Source of the DNA: Verrucomicrobiota bacterium | Lineage (GTDB): Bacteria > Verrucomicrobiota > Verrucomicrobiae > Opitutales > CG1-02-43-26 | Direction: 5' to 3' | Assembly (NCBI GenBank): GCA_013289195.1 | Contig: JABDAI010000007.1 | Span: 1 to 39,172, forward strand | Length of the DNA stretch: 39,172 nucleotides | In this document: positions 18,901 to 27,069 of the stretch, in pieces | How positions within the stretch are numbered: position 1 is the stretch's first letter | Layout of the letters: the number at the start of each line of letters is the position of its first letter | Translations under genes and position numbers: made by a program | The notes under the pieces: generated by a model | Told to the model about the DNA's origin: nothing | The model's database searches: none | Seen by the model: the letters and a program-made list of their open reading frames with translations, nothing else

Positions 18901-20821
18901 GAAGCAAGTTGATTGCATTTCTAATATCACATTCTTGTTCCAAAGTTAACTCTGCTTTGGGTATTACCTTTCGTAATCTGGAAGCTTTTTGTTTAACACA
19001 TTCAATATCACAGTCATTACTTAAAGCTATTAAATTATTTCCTTGAGCATTTTTTGGCTCAACGTCATAATTTGAAAGGAGTTCATTTAATTGGGTTGCT
19101 ACTAATTGAGGCAAATGGTTTAGATCATTATTTTGGCTATGTTTGTATTCATGGAGTTTATATAAAAAATGATCTAAACTTCCTGGTATTGGCTTTAAAG
19201 TATATTCCTCTGTACCTTCACGATCTGTTGCTCCTTCTACAAGCTCAAATCGTTCATCATTGTTCAGTGTTCTTCTTATTTCACGGGATTCGTCGCCGAA
19301 ATCTTTGTGTTTGTAATAAAGCCAATATTGGCTATGATCAACTTCATCATTTATCAAACTTTTAAAAAAACCTATGAATGTCATAATTGCTGTGTCACCA
19401 ACAAGCTTTTGTACTAACGAATCAATTGATACCTCGGCCGCATATTTCCTCCATGTACCAAGATTTTCAGGTATAGTATAATTTTTGATAGTTTCTTGGA
19501 TGAGTTTGGTTGCTTCCTTAGAAAATGGCTTTCCTTTATACTCCACTCGGGGCCAATCCTTCATGTACTGACAGTACCTTGGCTTACCAGTTTGAGGATC
19601 AAATGTCGGTAGAATTTTCGCTAAATCGTGTCCTGTAAAAGCTAAAGCACCTTTAATAGTACTTGGATATTTGCTTTGAACATAATTTATTGCTTCAGCT
19701 ACCTCGGCTTGAATGCCTTTTGGAAAAAATGACGAAAAGTATTCAGCTGCAGATGGCATTATGGGATAAACTCTATAAACTTTACCTGGATGAGGATTAC
19801 AGATATTCACAGGATTAGGGCTAGCCAGATAAGTAACAATGTCTAGATTTTCCAATGGCACCCTGTTATTGTTAATATTAGGTTGTAAGCGCTCCATCAT
19901 CGGCAATGCTCCTGGACTATCAAATACTACTCCTTTTGTAGTGGAATAGTCGAAATAAGCATGACAATAATAAACGCTCATTTCTGCAAGCCACGCTCCT
20001 AAAGAATGCCCAGTAAACGACAATCGATATTCTAATTTTTGAGCTATTTCTATGGCTTCTGCTGTTGCTTGACAATTCTGAGCCAATTGGCCCCCCATTA
20101 TTTGTCCAGCTAAGATTGCTTCAAAATTGATTTGCCAATCCGTGCTTTTTTTAACCAAAGTGTCTTTTATCTGTTTAGCAGTTTGCTCATCTGTCCCTCG
20201 ATTTGCTAAGACAATTTGATGTGTTTCATCATTTCGATAAATAACTCCATAATAACCGCTTTTATCATTATCCTCATATACTTTTTCCACATACCAATTC
20301 TCTAAAGGATGATCAAGCATGTGCGGTAAAATGATCGGATCTTTTTCTTTAGAATCTTTATACGCATGTTGACTCAATAAGCCATGCATATAATCATTGG
20401 GAAAATCTCTATAATTTTTATTATTATCAATAAGCTTTTTTTCTATCCGTCCTCTGTCAGCACCTGAACCTTGATTCTTATGCCATGAGATATGCCCCAG
20501 TTCAATATTATGTACAATTGAATCGTACAATTCTTTTAATTCTTCCTCATTAAGTACAAACGACATCTGCAAGGAAGTAATCTTCGGGCTATTTTCCTTG
20601 AGCTGCTTATTAATATCCTTAAAATGATCTCCCTCTCTTATTACCTTTGCTTTTTTGCTAGACTTTGTTTCACTAGCGTTAACCTGACTACATGCCACGC
20701 AGCACAAAAAAATAGCTGCCATGACGAAGCAATTAACAATATGACGCACTCTCTCCAATTTTTGATTCCTACTTTTACAGTAACTATATGTACGAAGTAA
20801 TCGATTAATCATTTTTTTCAT
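15935..20821 (-). CDS. NLR-like giant protein: signal/anchor, class 3 lipase, NB-ARC, TPRs
   Basis: The 1628-aa product has four parts. (1) Residues 1-50: a basic stretch and a hydrophobic segment (VMAAIFLCCVAC) like a long signal peptide or lipoprotein signal, though the lipobox is not canonical. (2) About 170-410: an alpha/beta-hydrolase of the class 3 lipase type, with nucleophile elbow GHSLG (Ser273), Asp301 in VVFDSPG as a candidate acid, and His398 as a candidate histidine. (3) About 645-1000: an NB-ARC/STAND ATPase with P-loop GAGGMGKST (674-682), Walker B LFIFDNV (Asp751) and an IASRN sensor. (4) About 1020-1450: eight or nine kinesin-light-chain-type TPRs with a ~46-residue period, then a ~180-residue tail. 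Effector, STAND switch and TPR sensor make up the layout of NLRs and of bacterial STAND defence proteins. The export signal argues instead for an effector secreted to the host. It lies 155 bases downstream of, and on the same strand as, the T4SS operon. Confidence 0.8.
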   Translation of the reverse strand: MKKMINRLLRTYSYCKSRNQKLERVRHIVNCFVMAAIFLCCVACSQVNASETKSSKKAKVIREGDHFKDINKQLKENSPKITSLQMSFVLNEEELKELYDSIVHNIELGHISWHKNQGSGADRGRIEKKLIDNNKNYRDFPNDYMHGLLSQHAYKDSKEKDPIILPHMLDHPLENWYVEKVYEDNDKSGYYGVIYRNDETHQIVLANRGTDEQTAKQIKDTLVKKSTDWQINFEAILAGQIMGGQLAQNCQATAEAIEIAQKLEYRLSFTGHSLGAWLAEMSVYYCHAYFDYSTTKGVVFDSPGALPMMERLQPNINNNRVPLENLDIVTYLASPNPVNICNPHPGKVYRVYPIMPSAAEYFSSFFPKGIQAEVAEAINYVQSKYPSTIKGALAFTGHDLAKILPTFDPQTGKPRYCQYMKDWPRVEYKGKPFSKEATKLIQETIKNYTIPENLGTWRKYAAEVSIDSLVQKLVGDTAIMTFIGFFKSLINDEVDHSQYWLYYKHKDFGDESREIRRTLNNDERFELVEGATDREGTEEYTLKPIPGSLDHFLYKLHEYKHSQNNDLNHLPQLVATQLNELLSNYDVEPKNAQGNNLIALSNDCDIECVKQKASRLRKVIPKAELTLEQECDIRNAINLLPNFPREEKYYIEIRGIKEELEKRLHKEKIVVLSGAGGMGKSTLAAEYGHNRQQEGWQVRWIKGTEIYREFLDLAQEMNKSVEVSGAEKVRNSVYSGLLNLFGKRQILFIFDNVENEEEIKQYLINLPNHLKVIIASRNPKILEGVQPIMMEGFSKKEAISYLRKALGYNEKEAEKLVKVISESPFRLAKVVAYLQKNTLKSVDEFLREYEEIKKGRNQNEEIYPEVGLLFRDLKKECYEGWRLLKYLAYLDAEGVPVEFIQNIMGETIDALQEPVNKLGELSLVDVVTERSQKILKVTHRIIQDETKKALIEENQNQVAEIMEKLIAELDKVFPGVSESSKNWKEAAKYVSHAKNLIQEAKEIDFSPVGKEHLLSKIGSYACHVDFNYDEGINYWMKLLDYQRGIYKDDGPNVAATFYAMGRAYQELGGEENLQEALKYQDKALKIRQRVFPGNHRLVARSLNGIGMVYEKLGGKQNFQKALQYYEAALKMYQVLLPGNSSDVSMSLSNVGIIYQKLGGEENLRKALQHQEDALNMVQALYLGNHFDVAKLLNNVGMVYLDIEGEGNLQKGKQYLEDALKMYQAIFPTDHPSVAVLLSNIGYAYSEIKGEENLRKGIQCLEDALNIYQAIFPTDHPDLARTKNSLGVCYTELEGKQNFRKGMQYLEEALRIRQKIFRGNHPDVARSLNNIGYAYSKMKGEKNLRKAIQYLEDALKMYLVLFPGNYHVVARTLTNVALTYYILGDSNKALEYNKQAYNVYANIFTEDGSELKKIRASIELLQLDFFAEVKLNKIPRQDCLGGNQVGPECRWIISSRGETTDNLIILKQKIQKSILNNIVKAVDDYGWSNIRFIFGDGGIKAYLEKEYIKGKLEELGHDNENIELAQMLCFESMNLGIMKSEKKPYDIIQSFTRENPELVKKIAREHPEFFVDGSIVEASVKAMEEDESFVQYVFAHVKYMGMVEEKEKFSKIRGQSKPRGSHEADRREL

Positions 20822-20976
20822 TTTAAATAAAATCCTTTTTATAGTTTTTGCTTGAATAAACTATATCAAAAATGATTAATTTGTATTAATTAATAGTTGT
20901 TTTCATTGGAATAATTGTTGTTCAGATAGTTTTGATAATTTTCTGTATCAATCTACTTACCAGTGCTTTTCCAATT

Positions 20977-22437
20977 TCATTTCTCGGCATCTACTGATTC
21001 CCTAGCTTCCTTCGATGCTCTAGCTCGCATCCTGGCATCTTTAGAAGGCGGTGATCTTCCTGTTACACTCTCTATGGCCTTCCGAGCGGCTACTCTTCCT
21101 ATATCTACCTGCGCTGCCTCTGCTCTATATTGTCTGAGTTCATCAAGTCCTGTATCAAAGACTTGCGACAATTGCGAAGGCTCTCCTTGAAATCTCGAAG
21201 CATTCATCAATGTCCGTGCAGCTGAAAATCCAGCTCTTAATGCTGTTGAAGGTTGTGGCCTCTCTCCATTTTCACTCATTGTTGTTGAGCGCGCTGATCT
21301 AACCATTCCATAAGATGCAGCTCCTCCAATTGTTCGAGCTAATGTTTGCGCAGCTCCATTGGCTATTCCAATAAAGAATTGTGCTCCACAGGATACACAT
21401 TTTTGTATCAAAAATGGCGCTGATAACGTCACTATTATAACCCAAATAACTACTCCTAAAAATAGTAACATTAACCATAGTAAACTCCCAATAGAAGCAG
21501 TAACTAACCATCCGGCTGTCGTAGCAACATATTCCCATGGATTCTCTACTTCTGATAAAACCTCAATAACTTTATGCGCCATTCCACTATCAGTAATGAT
21601 AGATCCATTAACAATCTCTATTATCGCATCATATAATGCTACAGTCCCAATATGTCCTAATGACCATCCTAATGGCCAACAAACCATTCCGATTAATCCA
21701 AAAATATAGGTGATCGACTGTGATCTAAAACTTTGGGTCATCAATCCCGAAATGAAAATCGGCAAAACAAGGGATCCACACTGCATTAAGAAGTATCGGA
21801 TCGTCTCCAATATAACTACAAAAAAAGAACATAAACTCATTGTCGCACTAATAACTATGCCAATAAAAACAACTACCAAACTTTTTATTCCTTTCATTAA
21901 GTACCCAAAAGGATCTGTAAAAAAACTTAGACTGCTAACATGTGAATCGTTCATTATATTTTCTTCCCTCCCAACTTCAACGTCTATATCCAATCCAGCC
22001 TCTGCTGTGTGGCCATTTCCTTCAGTTAATCCATGAAAATTTAAAGCTGCATTATATAACCTATGAGCAACTGCATAAGTTGAATCTACGTTTAATGCTT
22101 TATTGAGATTATGAACAGTATCGTGGCACAATTGAAGAAAAAATGTGCTATTTGCAATCATGACAGATAATATTCCAGCAAGGGCAACTGTACTGAGATA
22201 TCCTTGGGGTTCGCTTGCTCTCCTTAAAGCAAACACCAATGCAGAAGTTAAAACCGCAAATGCAATAGCTTGAAAATAAGGCTTAAATTCACGTAAGCGA
22301 TCAGGGAGGTGCTTAAAAATGATCGGATAAGTGTATTGTCCTAATTCGGCATTAATTCTATCTCTATTTGATTTTGCGTAAGATTGAAAAGGAATAAGCA
22401 ATGTAATCGAAAAGATAATTACTGGCAAAATTTTCAT
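20977..22437 (-). CDS. TrbL/VirB6-like T4SS inner-membrane channel protein
   Basis: The 486-aa product has a signal-like N-terminus and at least six hydrophobic segments. These fall near residues 55-90, 180-260 (two or three, including VVVFIGIVISATMSLCSFFVV) and 300-350 (SIGSLLWLMLLFLGVVIWVII). A hydrophilic, Arg/Ala/Ser-rich tail follows from about 385. This is the profile of TrbL/VirB6 proteins, which form the inner-membrane channel of type IV secretion systems. It is the last gene of the operon and overlaps the TrbJ-like gene by 4 bases (ATGA). The family is too divergent for a firm symbol. Confidence 0.68.
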   Translation of the reverse strand: MKILPVIIFSITLLIPFQSYAKSNRDRINAELGQYTYPIIFKHLPDRLREFKPYFQAIAFAVLTSALVFALRRASEPQGYLSTVALAGILSVMIANSTFFLQLCHDTVHNLNKALNVDSTYAVAHRLYNAALNFHGLTEGNGHTAEAGLDIDVEVGREENIMNDSHVSSLSFFTDPFGYLMKGIKSLVVVFIGIVISATMSLCSFFVVILETIRYFLMQCGSLVLPIFISGLMTQSFRSQSITYIFGLIGMVCWPLGWSLGHIGTVALYDAIIEIVNGSIITDSGMAHKVIEVLSEVENPWEYVATTAGWLVTASIGSLLWLMLLFLGVVIWVIIVTLSAPFLIQKCVSCGAQFFIGIANGAAQTLARTIGGAASYGMVRSARSTTMSENGERPQPSTALRAGFSAARTLMNASRFQGEPSQLSQVFDTGLDELRQYRAEAAQVDIGRVAARKAIESVTGRSPPSKDARMRARASKEARESVDAEK

Positions 22438-23264
22438 ATTAACTCACATTCAGATGGCGCTTCTAGCGATGCAATTGCCTTCTCATTGAAATTTTCTTTG
22501 TAAATTTCTTCTCTGGTGGCAAGTTTCTCTTGCGCTTTCATTAACTCATATCGCCTTTCTTCGTTTCGAGCTGTTTGTATCTTTTGTCTTTCCGTTTCCA
22601 TAGCCATTTTCTGCACATCAATCTCCATTTTTTGTTTCATGATTTGATGACTTGATGCATCTTGCGCAGACTTTGAAGCAGCTATTGCTGCGTTTATTTT
22701 ATCCACTTCGGCTTGTGTCTTCGCATTCACTAAATCATCAGTAAGCTTCTCCTGACGCTTAGCTTCCCTCTGTTGGACTGTTTTATCGATACTTACCAAT
22801 TTATCAAAACTATCATAACTGGACTCTGCTAATGCACAAGCCCTATACAAATTTGCCTTTCTGGGAACTTGCTTTTTCCCAGAAAGAAATGAATTTCCTA
22901 CTTCCTTATTAAAATACTCTTGCGAACGTGTTAGACTGTCATTCGCATTGACCAATTTTCGAAATTCTCGCGTTGTAGGAGTCCCCAAGATCTGGTCCAA
23001 TTGCCTTGAAGCGGAAGATAAATTTGACATAGAAGTTATCACTGATTTTGGATCTCCTGCAATTTGTACCAAAGTATTTGCTGTACGAACAAGTTTGCGT
23101 GCTTCATTGAGCTGTTTTGTGGCCTCTGCAAGTTGTTTCGCCATTGCAGCCATTCGCTCTGCCTGTCCAGTATCTCCTAAAATAAAAACGCCTTTTGCCA
23201 ATAGACCCCAAGTTTGCGAAACAGTCAGTGATAATATAATTAAAGTAGTCCAAAATAGTTTCAT
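22434..23264 (-). CDS. TrbJ/VirB5-like periplasmic T4SS protein
   Basis: The 276-aa product has a signal peptide (MKLFWTTLIILSLTVSQTWG) and is otherwise almost all alpha-helical. It has a long charged coiled-coil-like stretch near residues 155-255, rich in K, E, Q and A. N-terminal helices (AAMAKQLAEATKQLNEARKL) resemble the TrbJ/VirB5 pattern, and the gene sits directly before the TrbL-like gene, which is the trbJ-trbL order. In related systems this protein decorates the pilus tip or helps pilus assembly in the periplasm. It lies 4 bases after the lipoprotein gene. Confidence 0.65.
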   Translation of the reverse strand: MKLFWTTLIILSLTVSQTWGLLAKGVFILGDTGQAERMAAMAKQLAEATKQLNEARKLVRTANTLVQIAGDPKSVITSMSNLSSASRQLDQILGTPTTREFRKLVNANDSLTRSQEYFNKEVGNSFLSGKKQVPRKANLYRACALAESSYDSFDKLVSIDKTVQQREAKRQEKLTDDLVNAKTQAEVDKINAAIAASKSAQDASSHQIMKQKMEIDVQKMAMETERQKIQTARNEERRYELMKAQEKLATREEIYKENFNEKAIASLEAPSECELI

Positions 23265-23268
23265 AGTT

Positions 23269-23682
23269 TCATTCTAATATAGGAACAGTTACTGTATGGT
23301 CGACCAGTATTCTTCCATCAGGCATTAAATTGTCTGCTGGAAATGTATAATAATTTAATCTACCATCAGTCTCGCTAGAAGAACGCTCCATGGCTTGTTT
23401 TAGCCAATATTGACGTTTAATAGCGTCACTACTCGCTTTTACATAACCTTCATTGTAACTTGCAGTAAGCGCTTGTTCGTCTTCTCCATACAATGAGCTA
23501 CTAATTACTGCTCCACCTATTGCACCTGCTCCCACTGCTAAAGGATTATTACCAAAAAGTGCATAGGAAAGTCCACCACCAAGCACTCCTCCTCCACTTG
23601 TATACATTCCTTTTTTGACTTGATAACAACCCGTAAGTATCATTAAAAAACACAGACTCATAATAATTTTGAGGGTTTTCAT
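23269..23682 (-). CDS. Small glycine-zipper lipoprotein in the T4SS operon
   Basis: The 137-aa product has a lipoprotein signal with lipobox LTGC (Cys20). A glycine-rich segment follows (GGGVLGGGLSYALFG, then AVGAGAIGGAVI, about 30-60), as in 17-kDa-antigen/glycine-zipper outer-membrane lipoproteins, and the C-terminus is polar. Position between the VirB4-like and TrbJ-like genes, with a 4-base overlap to the former, makes it part of the transfer machine. VirB7- or TrbK-like roles (anchoring the outer-membrane complex, or entry exclusion) are possible. Confidence 0.65.
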   Translation of the reverse strand: MKTLKIIMSLCFLMILTGCYQVKKGMYTSGGGVLGGGLSYALFGNNPLAVGAGAIGGAVISSSLYGEDEQALTASYNEGYVKASSDAIKRQYWLKQAMERSSSETDGRLNYYTFPADNLMPDGRILVDHTVTVPILE

Positions 23683-26378
23683 TTTTCCTTAAATTCCCTC
23701 TCCACTTCGCTGACCACTCCTTCAAAAACAGAATCATATTTCAGGAGTGCTTTTGTTCTAAGATCGAAAGTTTTACCGTCACTCGATGCCACATAGAGTA
23801 ATTCTTTTGAGGGCTTTATTTTTACTGTACCACAGTAATTATTTTTCCCATCCAAAGCAAAAACAGTCATATAGCTGCATCTTTCTTCCGCATTTTTTTG
23901 GTGCTCAGGAAGCGTATAGTTCTGAATAGATTGCTTAGCTGTATCAGGCAACCCTATAGACTCAGCAATCTCATCAATATCTTCTCTTTGATTTTGTCTC
24001 ATTAAAAGAAATAATTTGGAATTGCCCATAACTACCTTATAGAGTGGCGTTATCTTTAACTGAGAAAACTGCTGAGTCACACAAAGTACCCAACAAGAAT
24101 ATTTACGAAGCTGTGCATAGGCCTCATTCAAGATGACATCGCCTCCGGGGATATTCAAAAATCTAGAAACCTCTTCAAAAATAATTCGCTTTTTAGCACC
24201 TCGGGGCATTTTGATAATATGTTGTCTAACAAAATTAGAAATCAGAAATCCTGTAGCTTCCTTTAATTCCTTAGCAGATTCAGGTAAATATCCTAATTCG
24301 AAATGAGTGACTCTCCCATTGATCTTTAAATTGCTAGCTCCATCAAATAGTTTTCCTTTGTCACCATAGCGATCCCAAGCCGCTAACATAGTTGCCATTG
24401 AGTCTACTTCTTCTGACTTATGATTATCAAATTTTTCATACTTCATCAGTTCTACCAAATCGCTGTGCGTGGGATACTCTTCGGCTGTAAAATAAGAAAA
24501 GGCTAGATTTCTGACAGCTACTCCATCGTGAGGATTTTTTTCAAACTCAAGCAACAGATCACTATCTGTATTCTTCAGCCATCCATCATATTTAGACCTA
24601 TTAGAGCTTTTTAGGAATTGCATTTCTTTAAAAGCTTCCAAGAAGGATGCTCCTAACTCCAACGTAGGCTTGATCTTTTTTTCAATCAGATAAGCTTCCT
24701 TAAGACAAAGCACATATTTATTTTCATTTTTATTTTTCCAATCCTCAAATTGATTCCAATACAAACAGTTTAAATAAGCACTGATGATTGAACAGCGATA
24801 GTTATTGACTTCTTCATCTTGGCTAGCACCAATCATTTTTAAACATAACTTTGTCGCTACCGAAGAATGGCTTGTCGTTAGAGGCAGTCCTTGGGTATCT
24901 AAATAATTAATGGTAATGTTTGCATCAGGAGACATGATGATGGGTTCACAGCCAAGAAGCTTTGTAAATACTCCGTATGAAAGCCCCTCTTCGATAATCG
25001 CAGTATAATCATAAAATGCTTCTGTCTGTGATAAAAAATCGCAAATTGCTACTGACTTACCAGCTCCAGTCATACCGATCAAAACTGCATGCTGCGGCGT
25101 CCCTCCTGCAAAACTGCTGATCCCAACTAAATTGCCATTTGCACCTTCATAGAGCGCTTCTCCTTCTTTTAAGCTTCCATAGAATGAGTTGCTTACAGGA
25201 ACTAGAGCTGACAACTCATTATTCTCTGTATAGAGGTCCCACCCTCGCCTCTTCCCTCCCGTCCATCCGGGAAATGTTTCAAAGAACAAACTTTTAGCCT
25301 GACCTGCCTGGTTCACTTGATGATATTTAGCTCCATTCATATTTTGAATGGCTGTCTTTAGTGCTATATTCTTTGAAAATAATTCATCCAAAGTTTTTCC
25401 CCATACTCTTACAACAGTCATCACTTTGTAAGGCATAGTATATCCTCCCATAAGAGAACGAATTTTCTGATGCTTCTTTTCTATGGTAGTTTCTAGCGAA
25501 ATACCTCCTGAATTCTGGACATTGCCCCCTAAATGCTTGATCGCTTGTTCTTCTTGTTTAATTTCTTTCTCAACATTGAGTGGAAAAATGTTTTGCGTAA
25601 TGCAGAAATCTTGGGGTAAGGAATCTAGCAGCTGAATAATAATTCCAGGATAAACAAATCTAGGCCATTTCCTTAAAACAAACACCGAATGATAGTGATC
25701 TCCCAGCTTAAAAAATACACTCCCATCCTTGTACGTACTAACACCGTCGCTGTATAAAGTATTGCTTAAAATACTTTCTGCTAAGTCTACTGTGTTGTTA
25801 TTGGATTGGGTGCTAAGAGATGGGTCAAAAAACCTTAAAAAATAGTTATAGTGATCCTCGTCTTCCATCGACTTCACACTGCCTGCACCAATAATATTTG
25901 CAAAACGTGTAATTTTTTCAAGAAATGCTCGACTTTCTGATCTTAAAAACGATTCAATTTCCTCTTGTTTCTTAAGCCCTTGCCTAGGAACAGTACTGCA
26001 TTTGTGCGATAAAAATACCGATAAAATTTCCTTCCTCAGATCTCCATTCAGTGACTTCGCTCTGAAATAATTGAGCCTATCTTTTCTTACGAAACACCCC
26101 CATTGATTGTCCGAATCCGGTGCTATTTTTTCATACCCGAGTAAATCTTTTTCGTAGTCACTACTTACTGACCATTGAATTTGTAAACTGTAATCGGGAT
26201 CGAGTTCCCCTAAAAATGCTCTAATTTTCTCATGAAACTCATAAGATTGCTCCGTAGAAAAGCATCGCATATCCGGTACTTCAATCAAAAACCCTTTGGA
26301 TAGCAAACAGTCTCGGGAAAATGACTTTCCCCAAAAGAGTAATCCATTAAGAAAAAATCCATCTGGTATACTACTCAT
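23679..26378 (-). CDS. VirB4/TrbE/TraC-like T4SS ATPase
   Basis: The 899-aa product has the length and layout of VirB4-family ATPases: an N-terminal TraC/VirB4 domain, then a RecA-like motor. Walker A is GMTGAGKSVA at about residues 436-445 and Walker B is KRIIFEEVSRF near 728-738. A later segment (LRKYSCWVLCVTQQFSQL, then GNSKLFLLMRQ) is the family's conserved arginine-finger region. It energises substrate transport and pilus assembly at the inner membrane. It overlaps the VirB3-like gene by 8 bases and the lipoprotein gene by 4. This is the most reliable marker of the T4SS here. Confidence 0.88.
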   Translation of the reverse strand: MSSIPDGFFLNGLLFWGKSFSRDCLLSKGFLIEVPDMRCFSTEQSYEFHEKIRAFLGELDPDYSLQIQWSVSSDYEKDLLGYEKIAPDSDNQWGCFVRKDRLNYFRAKSLNGDLRKEILSVFLSHKCSTVPRQGLKKQEEIESFLRSESRAFLEKITRFANIIGAGSVKSMEDEDHYNYFLRFFDPSLSTQSNNNTVDLAESILSNTLYSDGVSTYKDGSVFFKLGDHYHSVFVLRKWPRFVYPGIIIQLLDSLPQDFCITQNIFPLNVEKEIKQEEQAIKHLGGNVQNSGGISLETTIEKKHQKIRSLMGGYTMPYKVMTVVRVWGKTLDELFSKNIALKTAIQNMNGAKYHQVNQAGQAKSLFFETFPGWTGGKRRGWDLYTENNELSALVPVSNSFYGSLKEGEALYEGANGNLVGISSFAGGTPQHAVLIGMTGAGKSVAICDFLSQTEAFYDYTAIIEEGLSYGVFTKLLGCEPIIMSPDANITINYLDTQGLPLTTSHSSVATKLCLKMIGASQDEEVNNYRCSIISAYLNCLYWNQFEDWKNKNENKYVLCLKEAYLIEKKIKPTLELGASFLEAFKEMQFLKSSNRSKYDGWLKNTDSDLLLEFEKNPHDGVAVRNLAFSYFTAEEYPTHSDLVELMKYEKFDNHKSEEVDSMATMLAAWDRYGDKGKLFDGASNLKINGRVTHFELGYLPESAKELKEATGFLISNFVRQHIIKMPRGAKKRIIFEEVSRFLNIPGGDVILNEAYAQLRKYSCWVLCVTQQFSQLKITPLYKVVMGNSKLFLLMRQNQREDIDEIAESIGLPDTAKQSIQNYTLPEHQKNAEERCSYMTVFALDGKNNYCGTVKIKPSKELLYVASSDGKTFDLRTKALLKYDSVFEGVVSEVEREFKEK

Positions 26379-26727
26379 TGTCCTCTCTACACATTAGCGG
26401 ATTTTCTTTGTGATTAACTTGGGTCACATTGAAATTTGGGCCATTTAATAGATTATCAAAAAAATCCTCCTGAAAGTGCGGAAGTCTGCCAATGAAAAAA
26501 ATGCCAACATAAGTTATAGCAAGGATAAGTGGAGCAAATCCCAACAAAATTCTAAGAATTATCGATAGCGCTTGTCCACCTGCGCTCATTGAAATGATGA
26601 AAAATAAAATGATGGAGGCAAACAAAGCACATAAAATTGGAATAAAATACCGTGTTTCAATCCCAAAAACTTTTCCAGCTGAATCGATACCTGAATGTGT
26701 TTGTATTATAAATCTTTCCATTGCCAT
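26371..26727 (-). CDS. VirB3/TrbD-like small T4SS membrane protein
   Basis: The 118-aa product has two adjacent hydrophobic segments (about residues 28-50 and 57-78), a short N-terminal tail and a hydrophilic C-terminus. This is the shape of VirB3/TrbD proteins, which are encoded just before VirB4 and stabilise it at the membrane. A second ATG two codons downstream is a possible start. The gap to the VirB2-like gene is 22 bases. Confidence 0.6.
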   Translation of the reverse strand: MAMERFIIQTHSGIDSAGKVFGIETRYFIPILCALFASIILFFIISMSAGGQALSIILRILLGFAPLILAITYVGIFFIGRLPHFQEDFFDNLLNGPNFNVTQVNHKENPLMCREDNE

Positions 26728-26749
26728 TCAAATGTTCATTTAAAACAAA

Positions 26750-26983
26750 CTAATTTAACATACTAGGATCTATTGCAGAACTCCCTAAACCAATTAAATC
26801 ATACATAGCATACATTAAAAATGGAGCTACTGCCATAGCAGCCCCTCCAACGATATCCATTATTCCATTTTCTCCCTGCTTAATATTATAAAACCCATAT
26901 CCGATTTTAATCAATCCCATGATAAATGTAATTGCCATTATTATTTTAACGATATGCCCAAGATTTTGCATTAGTTCATTCAT
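26750..26983 (-). CDS. VirB2/TrbC-like pilin candidate, first gene of the T4SS operon
   Basis: The 77-aa product has two hydrophobic segments (about 12-32 and 43-66) joined by a short polar loop with Gly/Asn/Gln. This is the size and topology of VirB2/TrbC pilin subunits, although an obvious signal-peptidase site is missing. An AAGGAAAATT Shine-Dalgarno stretch precedes the ATG at 26983. The gene opens the operon and is divergent from the coupling ATPase gene 79 bases away. Confidence 0.55.
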   Translation of the reverse strand: MNELMQNLGHIVKIIMAITFIMGLIKIGYGFYNIKQGENGIMDIVGGAAMAVAPFLMYAMYDLIGLGSSAIDPSMLN

Positions 26984-27069
26984 AATTTTCCTTTTTGAAT
27001 ATTTCTATTATAAAAATTTGTTTTAATTTGTATTCTAAATAAAAATCATATTTGCTATTGAAATGTCAA
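26984..27069. promoter_or_regulatory. Divergent control region of T4SS operon and coupling ATPase
   Basis: These AT-rich bases must drive both the minus-strand T4SS operon and the plus-strand VirD4-like gene. On the minus strand, 27069-27042 reads TTGACATTTCAATAGCAAA then TATGATTTT. It is the near-copy of the motif upstream of the pilin operon (7264-7290), and here it also covers the start codon of the VirD4-like gene. It may be an operator that coordinates the two machines and the coupling protein. Confidence 0.45.

Noticed and set aside
21299..22036. Open frames of 79, 116 and 108 aa overlapping the TrbL-like gene
   Set aside because: They lie across an intact membrane-protein gene in a tight operon and show no independent coding features.
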